Assembly: GCF_006539525.1 (NCBI RefSeq)
Contig: NZ_BJNE01000010.1
Span: 1-64,000, forward strand
Reading direction: 5' to 3'
DNA from: Glutamicibacter nicotianae
GTDB lineage: Bacteria; Actinomycetota; Actinomycetes; Actinomycetales; Micrococcaceae
DNA: 64,000 nt
The translations under genes and the position numbers were made by a program. The notes under the pieces are model-generated. The model made no database searches. It worked only from the letters and a program-made list of their open reading frames with translations, and was not told where the DNA came from. Position 1 is the first letter of the stretch. The number at the start of each line of letters is the position of its first letter. Shown piece by piece: positions 1 to 9,173 of the stretch.

Positions 1-191
1 TGTTCGTGTTTAAAGGGGGTTCGGCCGCTGGCCGCTGGCCGCGTCGACCTGCGACCACAAATGCTTGACTTAGGCATCGTAGTTCAAGAGGACACCGAAA
101 ATAGGCCTAGTGTGGGATATGAGCGAGGCCGCGACTGACTCATCGATGGTCTCTCGACTCATCTTCCAATTGCGAAAGAGGGAAACCAAAC

Positions 192-974
192 GTGAGAACT
201 TATGTCGTTACTGGCGCTGCTTCCGGCATTGGTGCAGCCACAACTGAATTGATTCGCGAACGTGGGCACAAGGTCATCGGCGTTGATCTACGCGATACTG
301 ACGTCGCGGCTGACCTGTCGACTCAGGAAGGCCGGCAAAGTGCCATCAAGCAGACTCTAGTGCTTTCCGAGGGCAAGATTGACGCTGTCATCGCTGCCGC
401 GGGAATTTCGGCTCCTAAGGCAATTACGGTGTCGGTAAATTACTTCGGTGTTACCGAGTATCTGGAAGGCCTCCTGCCAGCTCTGGGGCAATCGGAGGCA
501 CCGCGTGTGGCCGTCGTGTCCTCGATGGCTTCGATCCAGCAGAATTCCGCTGAACTGGTTGAAGCATTGCTTACGGGCGACGAAGAGGCATCCCTGGCCA
601 TTGGCGCAGAGCTGGAAGCCGCTGGCCCTGGAGCCGGCTACTTGAACTACCCGTCCTCCAAGCGCGCGCTGAGCCGCTGGGTACGTCGTGAATGCATCAC
701 GGAGAACTGGGCCGGCGCAGGAATCCCATTGAATGCTGTGGCTCCTGGCACCGTGATCACCAACATGACTCGCGAATTGCTGGCCACCGACGAAGGCAAG
801 GCAATGGTCGACAAGAATGTGCCGATGCCGCTGAACTATCACTCTGAGGCTGTGGTGATCGCCAGGCTGCTCCTGTGGCTGACGAGTGAAGAAAACACCC
901 ACGTCACCGGCCAAACCATCTACTGTGACGGCGGTGCGGAGGCGACGTTGCGCGGGGATAACATCTGGAGCTAG
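192..974 (+). CDS. SDR family NAD(P)-dependent oxidoreductase
   Basis: A 260-residue classical short-chain dehydrogenase. The N-terminal nucleotide motif TGAASGIG lies at residues 7-14, a candidate catalytic Ser is at 110/111, and the Tyr-x3-Lys pair is at Tyr153/Lys157 (NYPSSK). The C-terminus has the usual GQTIYCDGG block. The NNAG-like motif is AAAG. The length and the insertion before the active-site Tyr resemble 3-alpha-hydroxysteroid dehydrogenase/carbonyl reductase-type SDRs, but the substrate cannot be read from sequence. The start is GTG, chosen because a GAGGGA ribosome site lies 7-8 bases upstream. It stands alone, with a 5S rRNA gene about 140 bases downstream. Confidence 0.85.
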   Translation: MRTYVVTGAASGIGAATTELIRERGHKVIGVDLRDTDVAADLSTQEGRQSAIKQTLVLSEGKIDAVIAAAGISAPKAITVSVNYFGVTEYLEGLLPALGQSEAPRVAVVSSMASIQQNSAELVEALLTGDEEASLAIGAELEAAGPGAGYLNYPSSKRALSRWVRRECITENWAGAGIPLNAVAPGTVITNMTRELLATDEGKAMVDKNVPMPLNYHSEAVVIARLLLWLTSEENTHVTGQTIYCDGGAEATLRGDNIWS

Positions 975-1116
975 ACCTGGCAGCTGAGTATGGCGAAGGA
1001 CACTGCTGCTAACCGGTTCTGAAGTGGCGCAACCCCTGCGTGCTTGATATAGTTATGGAGTTGTCGCAATCGCGAATGACACCGTAGTTTTCCCATGGTT
1101 ACCCATGAGGTATAGA

Positions 1117-1233
1117 GTTACGGCGATCATAGCGTGGGGGAAACGCCCAGCTCCATACCGAACCTGGAAGCTAAGACCCACAGCGCCGATGGTACTGCAC
1201 TCGGGAGGGTGTGGGAGAGTAGGTCATCGCCGG
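1117..1233 (+). rRNA. rrf: 5S ribosomal RNA, without adjacent 16S/23S
   Basis: About 117 bases match the actinobacterial 5S pattern: a GTTACGGCG-like 5' end, the conserved GGAAGCTAAGACCCACAGCG block, GATGGTACTGCACTCGGG, and the closing GGTCATCGCC that pairs with the 5' end. A strong hairpin terminator follows. Only an SDR gene lies upstream, so no 23S gene precedes it within the visible 1.1 kb. The ends are accurate to a few bases. Confidence 0.93.
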
Positions 1234-1249
1234 GCATAATTTGCCGAAG

Positions 1250-1274
1250 GCCCCGAACGAGAGTTCGGGGCTTT
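1250..1274 (+). terminator. Terminator of the 5S rRNA gene
   Basis: A 9-base-pair GC-rich stem (1250-1258 with 1263-1271), a GAGA loop, then TTT. It lies 16 bases after the 5S 3' end. Confidence 0.85.
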
Positions 1275-1312
1275 CGAGGTTTAACCGAGAAGGTACGCCA
1301 CCGTTTAAATTC

Positions 1313-1348
1313 ATCGGCGGCTCGGAAATTCATTTCCGAGCCGCCGAT
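1313..1348 (-). terminator. Hairpin terminator of the sugar ABC ATPase gene
   Basis: A perfect 16-base-pair inverted repeat with a 4-base loop (1313-1328 with 1333-1348), 10 bases past the stop codon of the minus-strand ATPase gene. No T-run follows, but it lies between convergent genes and may stop transcription from both sides. Confidence 0.7.
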
Positions 1349-1358
1349 GTTGCAGGTA

Positions 1359-2426
1359 CTAGGCGTTGTCCAAACGCAGACCGCTTTCAGTATCAAATAG
1401 GTGCACGTGCTGCAGATTTGGTGCAATGTTGATGCGCGCTCCACGTGCAGGAGGCGTACGGCCATCAACACGAACAACTACCATCTGGGTTTTGCCGCCC
1501 AACTCCGCTGAGCCGAAGATGTAGGCATCTGCGCCGAGCTCTTCAACCACGTCTACAACAATCTCGACGCCTTCGCCGGCACTGACGATCTCGATGTCCT
1601 CTGGGCGGAAGCCCAAAGTCGTTCCACCTTGGGCTCCCGGTGCGTCGATGATGGTTGAACCGAAAGCCACCTGTCCATTGGATGACTGCAGCTGCACCAG
1701 GTTCATGGCAGGGGAGCCGATAAAACCTGCGACGAACACATTGCGTGGGCGATCATAGAGCTCGCGTGGGGTGCCTACCTGCTGCAGCTCGCCGTCCTTG
1801 AGCACTGCAACGCGGTCGCCCATGGTCAGCGCTTCCACCTGATCGTGGGTCACGTATACGGTCGTGACTCCGAGACGACGGGTCAGCGAAGCAATTTGGG
1901 TACGGGTCTGCACTCGCAGCTTTGCATCGAGGTTGGACAGCGGCTCGTCCATCAAGAACACCTGGGGCGAACGAACAATGGCGCGGCCCATGGCCACACG
2001 CTGGCGCTGGCCGCCCGAGAGGGCCTTGGGCTTGCGGTCCAGGTACTTCTCCAGGTCCAGAAGCTTGGCTGCTTCCAGCACACGCTGCTTGCGCTCTTCC
2101 TTGTCGACGCCGGCGATCTTCAAGGCAAAGCCCATATTCTCGGCGACGGTCATGTGGGGGTACAGCGCGTAGTTCTGGAAGACCATGGCGATGTCGCGGT
2201 CCTTTGGCGGAACGTTGGTCACGTCCTTGTCGCCAATGAGAATGCGGCCGGAATTTACTTCTTCCAAGCCTGCAAGCATGCGCAGAGTCGTGGATTTGCC
2301 GCAACCCGAGGGGCCAACTAGAACAAGGAATTCTCCATCTTGGATTTCCAAGTCGATTGCGTCGACGGAGGGCACAAGTGCGCCCGGGTAAATGCGGGTG
2401 GCCTTTTCAAAGGTCACAGTTGCCAT
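1359..2426 (-). CDS. msiK: Carbohydrate ABC transporter ATP-binding protein, UgpC/MsiK type
   Basis: A 355-residue ATPase of the MalK/UgpC/MsmK class, which energises sugar importers at the membrane. Walker A GPSGCGKST is at residues 38-46, the Q-loop Gln at 84, signature LSGGQ at 136-140 and Walker B VFLMDEP at 156-162, followed by the H-loop THDQ. The C-terminal 120 residues form the TOBE/MalK regulatory domain (GFRPEDIEI). No permease or binding-protein genes are beside it. That fits MsiK-type ATPases, which serve several sugar transporters from a separate locus. The ATG start has an AGGA site upstream. The gene name is by family resemblance. Confidence 0.9.
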   Translation of the reverse strand: MATVTFEKATRIYPGALVPSVDAIDLEIQDGEFLVLVGPSGCGKSTTLRMLAGLEEVNSGRILIGDKDVTNVPPKDRDIAMVFQNYALYPHMTVAENMGFALKIAGVDKEERKQRVLEAAKLLDLEKYLDRKPKALSGGQRQRVAMGRAIVRSPQVFLMDEPLSNLDAKLRVQTRTQIASLTRRLGVTTVYVTHDQVEALTMGDRVAVLKDGELQQVGTPRELYDRPRNVFVAGFIGSPAMNLVQLQSSNGQVAFGSTIIDAPGAQGGTTLGFRPEDIEIVSAGEGVEIVVDVVEELGADAYIFGSAELGGKTQMVVVRVDGRTPPARGARINIAPNLQHVHLFDTESGLRLDNA

Positions 2427-2491
2427 GATGACAATCCTTTCACGGGCAGGTACGTGCCCGACGATCCGTAGTGAAAGTGAATTGGGACACT

Positions 2492-3283
2492 TCAGTTTCG
2501 CATGGAAATGAGACTTTTCAAAAGATCTGGCAGATCAGCAGGCGAAGAGATAGAATACGCTGCCGCTGTTGGCCCGGATCCCACCTTGATGCCCACATCT
2601 TCCGCGCCGAGGACCCTGAATCCGTTCTCGTCGGTGACGTCATCGCCAGCAAAAAGGACCGCCTGCACGTCGAGGGTCTCACGCAGCCACTGCAGGCTTT
2701 GGCCTTTGTCGCCGTGATGCACGGTGGCTTCCAAGACCGCCTTGCCATCGAGCAGTTTCACACCGTCCAAATCAGCAAGGGCTTGCCGCGCCTGTGCCAA
2801 GGCCTTGGCAGCCGCATCCGGCAGTGCCTGGCGGACATGCAGGACCGTGGCCGACGGCTTGTACTCCAGGCTCGCGTTCTCATGCGCTGCCGCGACGTGC
2901 TCCAATCGCTGGGTCACTGTTCCAAGCAGTGCGGTTTGCTCGGCGGTCAGCGGCTCATCCTGCCAGTTTGCACCCAGCCAGGACGGAACCAAACGTTCGG
3001 CACCGTGCGAGCCAATGCAAATCCCTGGACGCGGCTGCGGGTAGACCTCGCGCAAGGACTGCAGGTTACGGCCCGACACTACAGCGGTGTATACCCCGGG
3101 GCTGGCCGCCAGCTGCTCGAATGCGGCAGCGGTCTGAGGCAGCGGCCGGGCATCTTGCGGCCGGTCGACCAGCGGAGACATCGTTCCGTCAAAGTCCAAA
3201 GCCACGAGCACCCGCTGGTGGCCGGCAAATCCAGCCAGCGCGGCATGCAGGGAAGGATCTAGTTCTGGCAATGCGTTCCTCAT
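2492..3283 (-). CDS. otsB: Trehalose-6-phosphate phosphatase
   Basis: A 263-residue HAD-superfamily phosphatase that converts trehalose-6-phosphate to trehalose. Motif I is DFDGT at residues 30-34 in LVALDFDGTMSPLVD. A late GDDVTDENGF block provides the acidic motif IV, and IGSHGAE and VLEATVHHGDKG are typical of the TPP family. It lies 29 bases downstream of otsA on the same strand, so both are probably one transcript for osmoprotectant synthesis. ATG 3283 was chosen over an in-frame TTG at 3286. Confidence 0.93.
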   Translation of the reverse strand: MRNALPELDPSLHAALAGFAGHQRVLVALDFDGTMSPLVDRPQDARPLPQTAAAFEQLAASPGVYTAVVSGRNLQSLREVYPQPRPGICIGSHGAERLVPSWLGANWQDEPLTAEQTALLGTVTQRLEHVAAAHENASLEYKPSATVLHVRQALPDAAAKALAQARQALADLDGVKLLDGKAVLEATVHHGDKGQSLQWLRETLDVQAVLFAGDDVTDENGFRVLGAEDVGIKVGSGPTAAAYSISSPADLPDLLKSLISMRN

Positions 3284-3312
3284 CAAGGATCACGATTCCC
3301 GCGGGAATCTGC

Positions 3313-4776
3313 TTAGCGAACGATTTCGTGCACGGAGGTGGCCGCATTGATCTCGGCCAGTTCAGCCAGGAAATCATCGGACCATTTGGAAACATCATTG
3401 AGCGCCAAATGGCGGTTCATGCGCTTCATCCGGCGTTCCTGCTCCGTCTCGTTCATCTGGACCGCTTCCACGATCTTGGCCTTCATCCCGTCGATGTCGT
3501 GGGGATTGACCAGTACCGCCTGGGTCAGCTGATCAGCAGCACCGGTGTACTCCGAGAGCACCAGCACGCCGCGGCCATCCTGGTGCGCGGCGACGTACTC
3601 CTTGGCCACCAGGTTCATGCCATCGCGCAGGGCCGTGACCAGCAGGACGTCGGCGGCCAGGTACATGGCGATCATTTCGCGCAGCGGATAGGACTGGTGC
3701 AGGTAGCGCAGGGTGGTGTGGCTCAGGGTGTCATGCTGGCCGGTGATCTGGCCGACCATCAGTTCCACCTGGTCGCGCAGCTCGATGTAGCTGTCCACGT
3801 TTTCCCGGCTGGGGCTGGCAACCTGGATCAGGCAGACGTCGCCGGCGCGCAGCGTCTGGTCGGAGAGCAGCTCGCCGTAGGCCTTCAGTCGGTGGCGGAT
3901 GCCCTTGGTGTAGTCCAAGCGGTCCACGCCGAGCATGATGGTTTTCGGGTTTCCCAGCTCATGGCGGATCTGTGCCGCGCGGGCGATGATTTGCGGATCG
4001 CGCGATAGCTTGGCGATGTGCTCCGTATCGATGGAGATCGGATGGGCCTTGGCACGGCAGAGATTCTGCATTTCGTTGCCGGCTGGCGGCGAAGCCACAT
4101 CGCCCTTGGTCGAGTAGCCGGTGAACCGGCGCAGGCAACGCAGGAAATTGCTGGCATCGGTTTCACGCTGGAATCCGACCAGATCAGCCCCGGCCAGCCC
4201 CTCCAGAATCTGCGTCCGCCACGGCAGCTGCGAAAACAGGCTGGCTGCCGGAAACGGTATGTGCAGGAAGAAGCCGATCTTCAGATCAGGGCGTGCCAGC
4301 CGCAGCATCTGCGGAACCAGCTGCAGCTGGTAGTCGTGTACCCAGACGGTCGCGTCCGGAGCGGCAATATCCAGTACTGCATCGGCGAATCGCCGGTTGA
4401 TTCTCTTGTACCGGTCCCACCAGGCGCGATGGTATTCCGGTGGCACGATCACGTCGTGGTAGAGCGGCCACAGCGTCGAGTTGGAGAAGCCCTCGTAGTA
4501 CTGGGTCATGTCGTCTTCATCCAGGGGGACCGGAACCAGATGGATGTCATCCTTGTCGAAGCTCTCCAGCTCCTCGCCAATACCGCCATGCCAGCCCACC
4601 CAAGCGCCTTCGGAGGCAGCCATAACAGGTTCCAGGGCTGTCACCAAGCCACCGGGCGAACGCTGGAATCCTTGCGATCCGTCAGGATTGGTGATGCGGT
4701 CCACCGGAAGGCGGTTGGCCACAACCACGAAATCGTAGGAATTCTCGGTCTTTGTACTCGGCGCTGGGTTACCCAC
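3313..4776 (-). CDS. otsA: Trehalose-6-phosphate synthase (GT20)
   Basis: A 487-residue retaining glycosyltransferase that joins glucose from a nucleotide sugar to glucose-6-phosphate. Family features include [10 protein letters not shown] near the N-terminus, [20 protein letters not shown], and the UDP-glucose-site segment [10 protein letters not shown], then LVAKEYVA late in the chain. The GTG start has a perfect AGGAGG 6 bases upstream. It is the first gene of the two-gene otsA-otsB operon. Together they make trehalose for osmotic and desiccation tolerance. Confidence 0.95.
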   Translation of the reverse strand: MGNPAPSTKTENSYDFVVVANRLPVDRITNPDGSQGFQRSPGGLVTALEPVMAASEGAWVGWHGGIGEELESFDKDDIHLVPVPLDEDDMTQYYEGFSNSTLWPLYHDVIVPPEYHRAWWDRYKRINRRFADAVLDIAAPDATVWVHDYQLQLVPQMLRLARPDLKIGFFLHIPFPAASLFSQLPWRTQILEGLAGADLVGFQRETDASNFLRCLRRFTGYSTKGDVASPPAGNEMQNLCRAKAHPISIDTEHIAKLSRDPQIIARAAQIRHELGNPKTIMLGVDRLDYTKGIRHRLKAYGELLSDQTLRAGDVCLIQVASPSRENVDSYIELRDQVELMVGQITGQHDTLSHTTLRYLHQSYPLREMIAMYLAADVLLVTALRDGMNLVAKEYVAAHQDGRGVLVLSEYTGAADQLTQAVLVNPHDIDGMKAKIVEAVQMNETEQERRMKRMNRHLALNDVSKWSDDFLAELAEINAATSVHEIVR

Positions 4777-5177
4777 TGCAAACCTCCTGGTTTATTCAAT
4801 CTGATTCACCGGCGTGGTGCAGATTCGTCGGTTCTGAGTGAATGACTTCTCGTCTAATTTCCTCGCTCTTGCTATTTAGCCTAATGAAAACTGGCTGGTA
4901 AGGGAACGATGGGGCGGATTGCACCGTCATACGCGTCACTTTTGCGCAGATGCCGTGTACTACAGGATGGGAATGGCAGTAGACAAACCATTTCCGCTGG
5001 TCACTTGGTTTAATGCTCAAGTTAAGCCGTGAAGGGCACTTTGGGGGCTGTATGCGGAAGATATGTGAGTCCTGTGAAGGTGGATCAATCTTGAGTTTTC
5101 ACGGATACGGACCCCGGGAATTGGCTAAGCTTGACTCCAGATGATACTTGTCCGCTGACCAAGGAAACGCCAAATAC
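4777..5177. other. Intergenic region between divergent otsA and DsbA-like gene
   Basis: About 400 bases with no supported gene. A possible 74-codon minus-strand reading frame (4796-5020) has no recognisable motif or ribosome site. The region should hold both divergent promoters, but no convincing -35/-10 pair was identified. Confidence 0.6.
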
Positions 5178-6044
5178 ATGTCTACGAATAACCCGCGCCC
5201 ATCGAAAGCGGAGCGCACCGCGAGTGCCCGTGAGAAGGCGGCGCAGATGCGTGCCGCGCAAGAAGCCGCCCAGAAGCGCAAGTCGCTTTTCGTGAAGCTG
5301 GGCGTCTTGGCTGCAGTGATTGTGGTCATCGCACTGGTAGTTACTTTGATCGTGCAGAACAACAACGCCAAGATTGCCGACTCCGGCGCCGTGCCGCAGG
5401 GCGGTACCGCAGCGGGCGGCATCATGGTCACCTCGCCAGACACCGTTGCACAGAAGACCATCGAGAAGGTGGACATCAAGACCCTTGAAGCGCCTGCCGA
5501 AGCGCCGAATCCTGCCACCCCGCGCGACCTGACGGTGGCTGACAAGGGCGAGCCGATCAATATCACCATGTACGTCGACGCCAACTGCGTCCACTGCGCA
5601 GACTTCGAGGCCACCTACGGCGACCAGATCGAAGAATGGCTGGCCAATGGCGATGTCACCGTTGAATACCGCAACGTCGGCTACCTGGACCGTGGTTCGC
5701 CAACCAACTTCTCCTCGCGCGGCGCCAACGCACTGGCTTGCGTTGCCGACGAGAGCCCAGCTGCCTACATGAGCTTCGTCAAGGCGCTGTGGGGCCACTA
5801 CCCAGAGGGCGAGATGAAGAACGCCGAACTTGCGGACCTGGCCATCCAGAACGGTGCAGCGGAATCCGTGACCAGCTGCATCGAGGATGACAAGTTCCGT
5901 CCATTCGTCCAGTACGCCACGACCGCTGGCCAGTACGACGGCGTAGCCGGCACCCCTTCGATCTTCATCCAGGGCAAGGAGTTCGCACTGGGAACCCAAG
6001 ACTTCCCGACCGAGGTCGAGAAAGCCATCGCTGCCAACAAGTAA
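5178..6044 (+). CDS. Membrane-anchored DsbA-like thiol-disulfide oxidoreductase
   Basis: A 288-residue protein with a short, highly charged cytoplasmic N-terminus (1-36), one transmembrane segment (about 37-59) and an extracytoplasmic thioredoxin-fold domain. The redox motif is CVHC (Cys137-Cys140) in MYVDANCVHCADF. The C-terminal VAGTPSIFIQGK contains the cis-Pro segment expected of DsbA/thioredoxin-like folds. It is likely to oxidise or isomerise disulfides in exported proteins, as the actinobacterial membrane-anchored DsbA-like proteins do. ATG 5178 was chosen over a TTG 30 bases upstream because AAGGA lies 12 bases before it. A terminator hairpin follows. Confidence 0.88.
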   Translation: MSTNNPRPSKAERTASAREKAAQMRAAQEAAQKRKSLFVKLGVLAAVIVVIALVVTLIVQNNNAKIADSGAVPQGGTAAGGIMVTSPDTVAQKTIEKVDIKTLEAPAEAPNPATPRDLTVADKGEPINITMYVDANCVHCADFEATYGDQIEEWLANGDVTVEYRNVGYLDRGSPTNFSSRGANALACVADESPAAYMSFVKALWGHYPEGEMKNAELADLAIQNGAAESVTSCIEDDKFRPFVQYATTAGQYDGVAGTPSIFIQGKEFALGTQDFPTEVEKAIAANK

Positions 6045-6113
6045 GCCCATCCAGCCACCGCTGGACAATTGTCCGGGATCCGGTAGTATCCTTAGTGATC
6101 TCGCACCCGGTCG

Positions 6114-6155
6114 ATGGGAAGGAAGCCAATGCTGGCTTCCTTCCCATTGGCATTT
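6114..6155 (+). terminator. Terminator after DsbA-like gene
   Basis: A perfect 15-base-pair stem (6114-6128 with 6133-6147), ATGC loop, then a T-containing tail. Confidence 0.8.
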
Positions 6156-6226
6156 AATCGGGCATGCGCTGCGCGGCTGCGCCAATTCGCAGTGCCGAGG
6201 GGTTTTCCGATATTCTTATCCGGTAC

Positions 6227-6300
6227 GCCCCCTTAGCTCAGCTGGCCAGAGCGTCTGTCTTGTAAACTGAAGGTCACCGGTTCGAATCCGGTAGGGGGCT
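6227..6300 (+). tRNA. tRNA-Thr (anticodon TGT)
   Basis: A full cloverleaf: acceptor GCCCCCT/AGGGGGC, D-arm GCTC/GAGC, anticodon loop CTTGTAA giving TGT, and T-arm ACCGG/CCGGT around TTCGAAT. The anticodon stem TCTGT/ACTGA has one T-T opposition in its middle pair (27-31 with 39-43). CCA is not encoded. The gene is otherwise intact. Confidence 0.93.
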
Positions 6301-6327
6301 CTGATCTGGTCTTGGACCAGCAGCTGG

Positions 6328-6366
6328 AACCGTGCCGATGAGTTTTCATGGCACGGTTTTCGTTTT
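6328..6366 (+). terminator. Terminator after tRNA-Thr
   Basis: A 9-base-pair stem (6328-6336 with 6350-6358) with a 13-base loop, followed by TTTTCGTTTT. Confidence 0.8.
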
Positions 6367-6463
6367 CACCCCGGATTGTGCCCGATGCAACCTCGCGCCT
6401 GTGGCAGGCTCTAGGATCCCGCCGGTAGAATTCTGCGCAGAACCTAGATTTGAGGAGCCGACC

Positions 6464-7414
6464 ATGGCCGGAGGCCTTGCAGCACTATTGGACGACGTGG
6501 CCGCCCTGGTGAAAGTCACCGCGGCATCGCTGGACGACATCGCGCTGGGCGCTGGCAAGGCCAGCACCAAATCCCTGGGTGTCGTGATCGACGATGCGGC
6601 AGTCACCCCGCAATACGTGGCAGGGCTCTCGCCGAAGCGCGAGCTTCCGATCATCTGGAAGATCGCCGTTGGCTCCATCCGGAACAAGATGCTGATCATC
6701 CTTCCGGTCGCTCTGATCCTTTCGCAGTTCGCCCCCTGGGCGCTGACCCCGATCCTGATGGTCGGAGGCGCCTATCTGGTCTTCGAAGGGGCCGAGAAGC
6801 TGCTCGAAGCGATGGGCGCGATCAAGCACCACACTCCGGGCGGCAAGGAGGGCGTGCGCGACGAGAAGGCGATCATCGGCTCGGCCGTGCGCACCGACCT
6901 CGTGCTTTCCGCGGAGATCATGGTCATCTCGCTGAATGAGGTGGCGCACGAATCCTTCCTGAACCGGGCGCTGATCCTGGTCGTGATCGCGATCCTGATG
7001 ACCGTCGTGGTCTATGGCGCCGTGGGCTTGATCGTGAAAATGGACGACATCGGCCTGCACATGGCCGCCAAGCCGCGCCATCTCTCGCAGAAGATCGGCC
7101 GCGGCCTGGTCAAGGCGATGCCCATCGTGATGTCCATCCTGAGCAAGGTCGGCGTGATCGCGATGCTCTGGGTCGGTGGGCACCTGCTGCTGGTCGGCAT
7201 GGACGAGCTCGGCTGGCATGCGCCGTACGGCTTCGTGCACCATGTGGAGCTGCTGGTCCACGACGCAACCGGCCAGGCCGGCGCCATGCTCGGCTGGCTG
7301 GTGAATACCGCCTTTTCCTGCCTGGCCGGTTTCATCATCGGCTCGGTGATTACCGCCATCGTCCTGGGCATCCAGAAGCTGCGCCGCAAGGGCGAAGCCG
7401 AAGCCGCCCACTAG
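6464..7414 (+). CDS. DUF808 family integral membrane protein
   Basis: A 316-residue protein of the DUF808/YedI family, whose function is unknown. The N-terminus MAGGLAALLDDVAALVK and the following SLDDIALGAGKAS block are family hallmarks. Several hydrophobic segments (about residues 75-105, 155-190, 220-250 and 270-300) indicate an inner-membrane protein. ATG 6464 was chosen because GAGGAG lies 6 bases upstream and it begins exactly at the conserved family N-terminus. The longer in-frame extension runs through the tRNA terminator and is rejected. Confidence 0.9.
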   Translation: MAGGLAALLDDVAALVKVTAASLDDIALGAGKASTKSLGVVIDDAAVTPQYVAGLSPKRELPIIWKIAVGSIRNKMLIILPVALILSQFAPWALTPILMVGGAYLVFEGAEKLLEAMGAIKHHTPGGKEGVRDEKAIIGSAVRTDLVLSAEIMVISLNEVAHESFLNRALILVVIAILMTVVVYGAVGLIVKMDDIGLHMAAKPRHLSQKIGRGLVKAMPIVMSILSKVGVIAMLWVGGHLLLVGMDELGWHAPYGFVHHVELLVHDATGQAGAMLGWLVNTAFSCLAGFIIGSVITAIVLGIQKLRRKGEAEAAH

Positions 7415-7521
7415 GAACGGAAATCAGCGGGCGTCCCGCGCACGTAGAATAGAGAAGTTGCAGCCCGGACCCGGTCTTCTGGGCCAGCCAAACTGTCTGG
7501 CCTGCGTGGAAAGATCGATGA

Positions 7522-9171
7522 GTGTTGAATAGAGAATTGACTGATCCGGCCACCGCCCGCCATGCGCGCGGCGCCTACTTCACCCCGGAACCAGTGGCCA
7601 GCTTCATGGCGCAGTGGGCGCTGGGGCAGCACGGCAGCAGGGTTCTGGAACCCTCCTGCGGCGATGCGCAATTCCTGGCCGCAGCGAACGCGGTGCTGGA
7701 CGACGGCAGGGGCCCGGTGGAACTGGTGGGCCTGGAGCTGCACGAGCCATCGGTGCAGGCGGCCCGTGCGCGGATGCAGGCCGCCGGGATCGACGCGCAG
7801 ATCGAACAGGCCAACTTCTTCGAGGTTCCCGGGCACGCAGACTTCGATGCGGTCATCGGCAACCCGCCCTATGTGCGCTACCAGCTGCACCGCGGTGCCG
7901 ACCGGCAACTCTCGCGCGCCGCGGCCAAGTCCTCGGGCGTGGAGCTGAACGAGCTGGCCAGCATCTGGGCGGCCTTCGTCGTGCACTCCACCAGCTTCCT
8001 GGCCGACGGCGGGCGCCTGGCGCTGGTGCTTCCGGCAGAGCTGATGTTCGTGAACTACGCAGGGCCGGTGCGCCAGATGCTGCTCGAGCGCTTCGCCAGC
8101 GTGCACCTGGCAGTCTTCGAGGAACGCCTGTTTGCCGACGCGCAGGAAGAAGTGGTGCTGCTGCTGGCCGAGGGGTACCGCCAGGGCTCCAGCGATTCCT
8201 TCAGCCTGCACCAATTCCGCAATGCCCATGACCTGCACACCCTAGGCGAGGGCACCCGGCACACCCCGGCAGGCGGCAACGACCGCTGGACCGGATCGCT
8301 GGTGGGCCTCGAAGCGCAGGGGATCCTGTCCGCGGCTCTGGCCGCCGGCCGGATGGCTCCGCTGCAGTCCTGGGGCGAAACCTCGCTGGGAGCTGTCACC
8401 GGCAACAACAAGTGGTTCACGCTTTCCGCCGCGCAGGTCCAGGAGCTGGGGCTGGCCGACGAGGATTTGATCCGCATCTCGCCGCCGGGCTCGCGCCACC
8501 TGCGCGGGCTGGACCTGAGCGAGGAGGGCTGGGAAAAGCTGGCAGCGCACGGGGCGGCGGCCTGGATGTTCCGTCCCGCCGCGGAACCCAGCGGCGCCGG
8601 CGCGCGCTTCGTGGCCAGCGGCGAACTGCTGAACGTGGATGCGGCCTACAAGTGCCGGGTGCGCTCGCCGTGGTGGCGGGTGCCGGTGCTGTCGGTGCCG
8701 GATTTGTTCATGACCTACATGAACGCCGATACCCCGCGGCTGACCGCCAACGAGGCCGGGGTGCACCATATCAACTCGATCCACGGGGTGTACCTGGGTG
8801 CCGATGCCCGCGAGCTGGGCCGCGAGCTGCTGCCGGTGGCATCGCTGAACACGCTGACCATGCTCGGCGCCGAAATGGTGGGACGTTCCTACGGCGGCGG
8901 CATCCTGAAGCTGGAGCCGCGCGAAGCAGACCAGCTGCCGGTCCCGGCCATCGGCATGGTGCAGCGCCATGCCCCGCAATTGCGCGCCATCAAACCCGAG
9001 GTGCGCGAGCTGCTGGCCCATGGGCGCAAGCAGGAAGCGGCGAACCTGGTGGATTCCGTGGTGCTGCAGGCGCTGCTCGGCCTGGATGCGGAAGCGATCG
9101 AGGCGCTGCGCGCGGCGCGGATGAACATGCTCGAACGCCGCAAGGCCCGAAGCAAAGCAGTGAAGGGATAA
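7522..9171 (+). CDS. N6-adenine DNA methyltransferase (Eco57I/TaqI-like), probable R-M methylase
   Basis: A 549-residue class I SAM-dependent DNA methylase. The N-terminus RGAYFTPEPVASFMAQW matches the F-T/S-P motif of N6-adenine enzymes, the SAM site is EPSCGDAQFL (43-52), an acidic motif GLELHEPSV follows, and the catalytic motif is NPPY at 114-117. The remaining about 400 residues probably contain the target-recognition region. The GTG start has GGAAAG upstream. The stop codon is 2 bases from the start of the next gene, so the two are almost certainly co-translated. By family the protein would methylate adenine within a short site and protect DNA from its partner nuclease. The recognition sequence is unknown. 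Confidence 0.9.
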   Translation: MLNRELTDPATARHARGAYFTPEPVASFMAQWALGQHGSRVLEPSCGDAQFLAAANAVLDDGRGPVELVGLELHEPSVQAARARMQAAGIDAQIEQANFFEVPGHADFDAVIGNPPYVRYQLHRGADRQLSRAAAKSSGVELNELASIWAAFVVHSTSFLADGGRLALVLPAELMFVNYAGPVRQMLLERFASVHLAVFEERLFADAQEEVVLLLAEGYRQGSSDSFSLHQFRNAHDLHTLGEGTRHTPAGGNDRWTGSLVGLEAQGILSAALAAGRMAPLQSWGETSLGAVTGNNKWFTLSAAQVQELGLADEDLIRISPPGSRHLRGLDLSEEGWEKLAAHGAAAWMFRPAAEPSGAGARFVASGELLNVDAAYKCRVRSPWWRVPVLSVPDLFMTYMNADTPRLTANEAGVHHINSIHGVYLGADARELGRELLPVASLNTLTMLGAEMVGRSYGGGILKLEPREADQLPVPAIGMVQRHAPQLRAIKPEVRELLAHGRKQEAANLVDSVVLQALLGLDAEAIEALRAARMNMLERRKARSKAVKG

Positions 9172-9173
9172 GA

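Noticed and set aside
2443-2460. Hairpin CGGGCA/TGCCCG between otsB and the ABC ATPase as a terminator
   Set aside because: It has a short stem with no T-run. It may be a weak terminator or part of the ATPase 5' leader; not firm enough to list.
4796-5020. A 74-codon minus-strand frame between otsA and the DsbA-like gene
   Set aside because: No motif, no ribosome site and no codon character; likely chance.
8412-9173. Upstream in-frame extension of the putative nuclease
   Set aside because: It lies inside the methylase gene in another frame and gives an Arg/Gly/Ala-rich shadow sequence. GTG 9174 follows the methylase stop.
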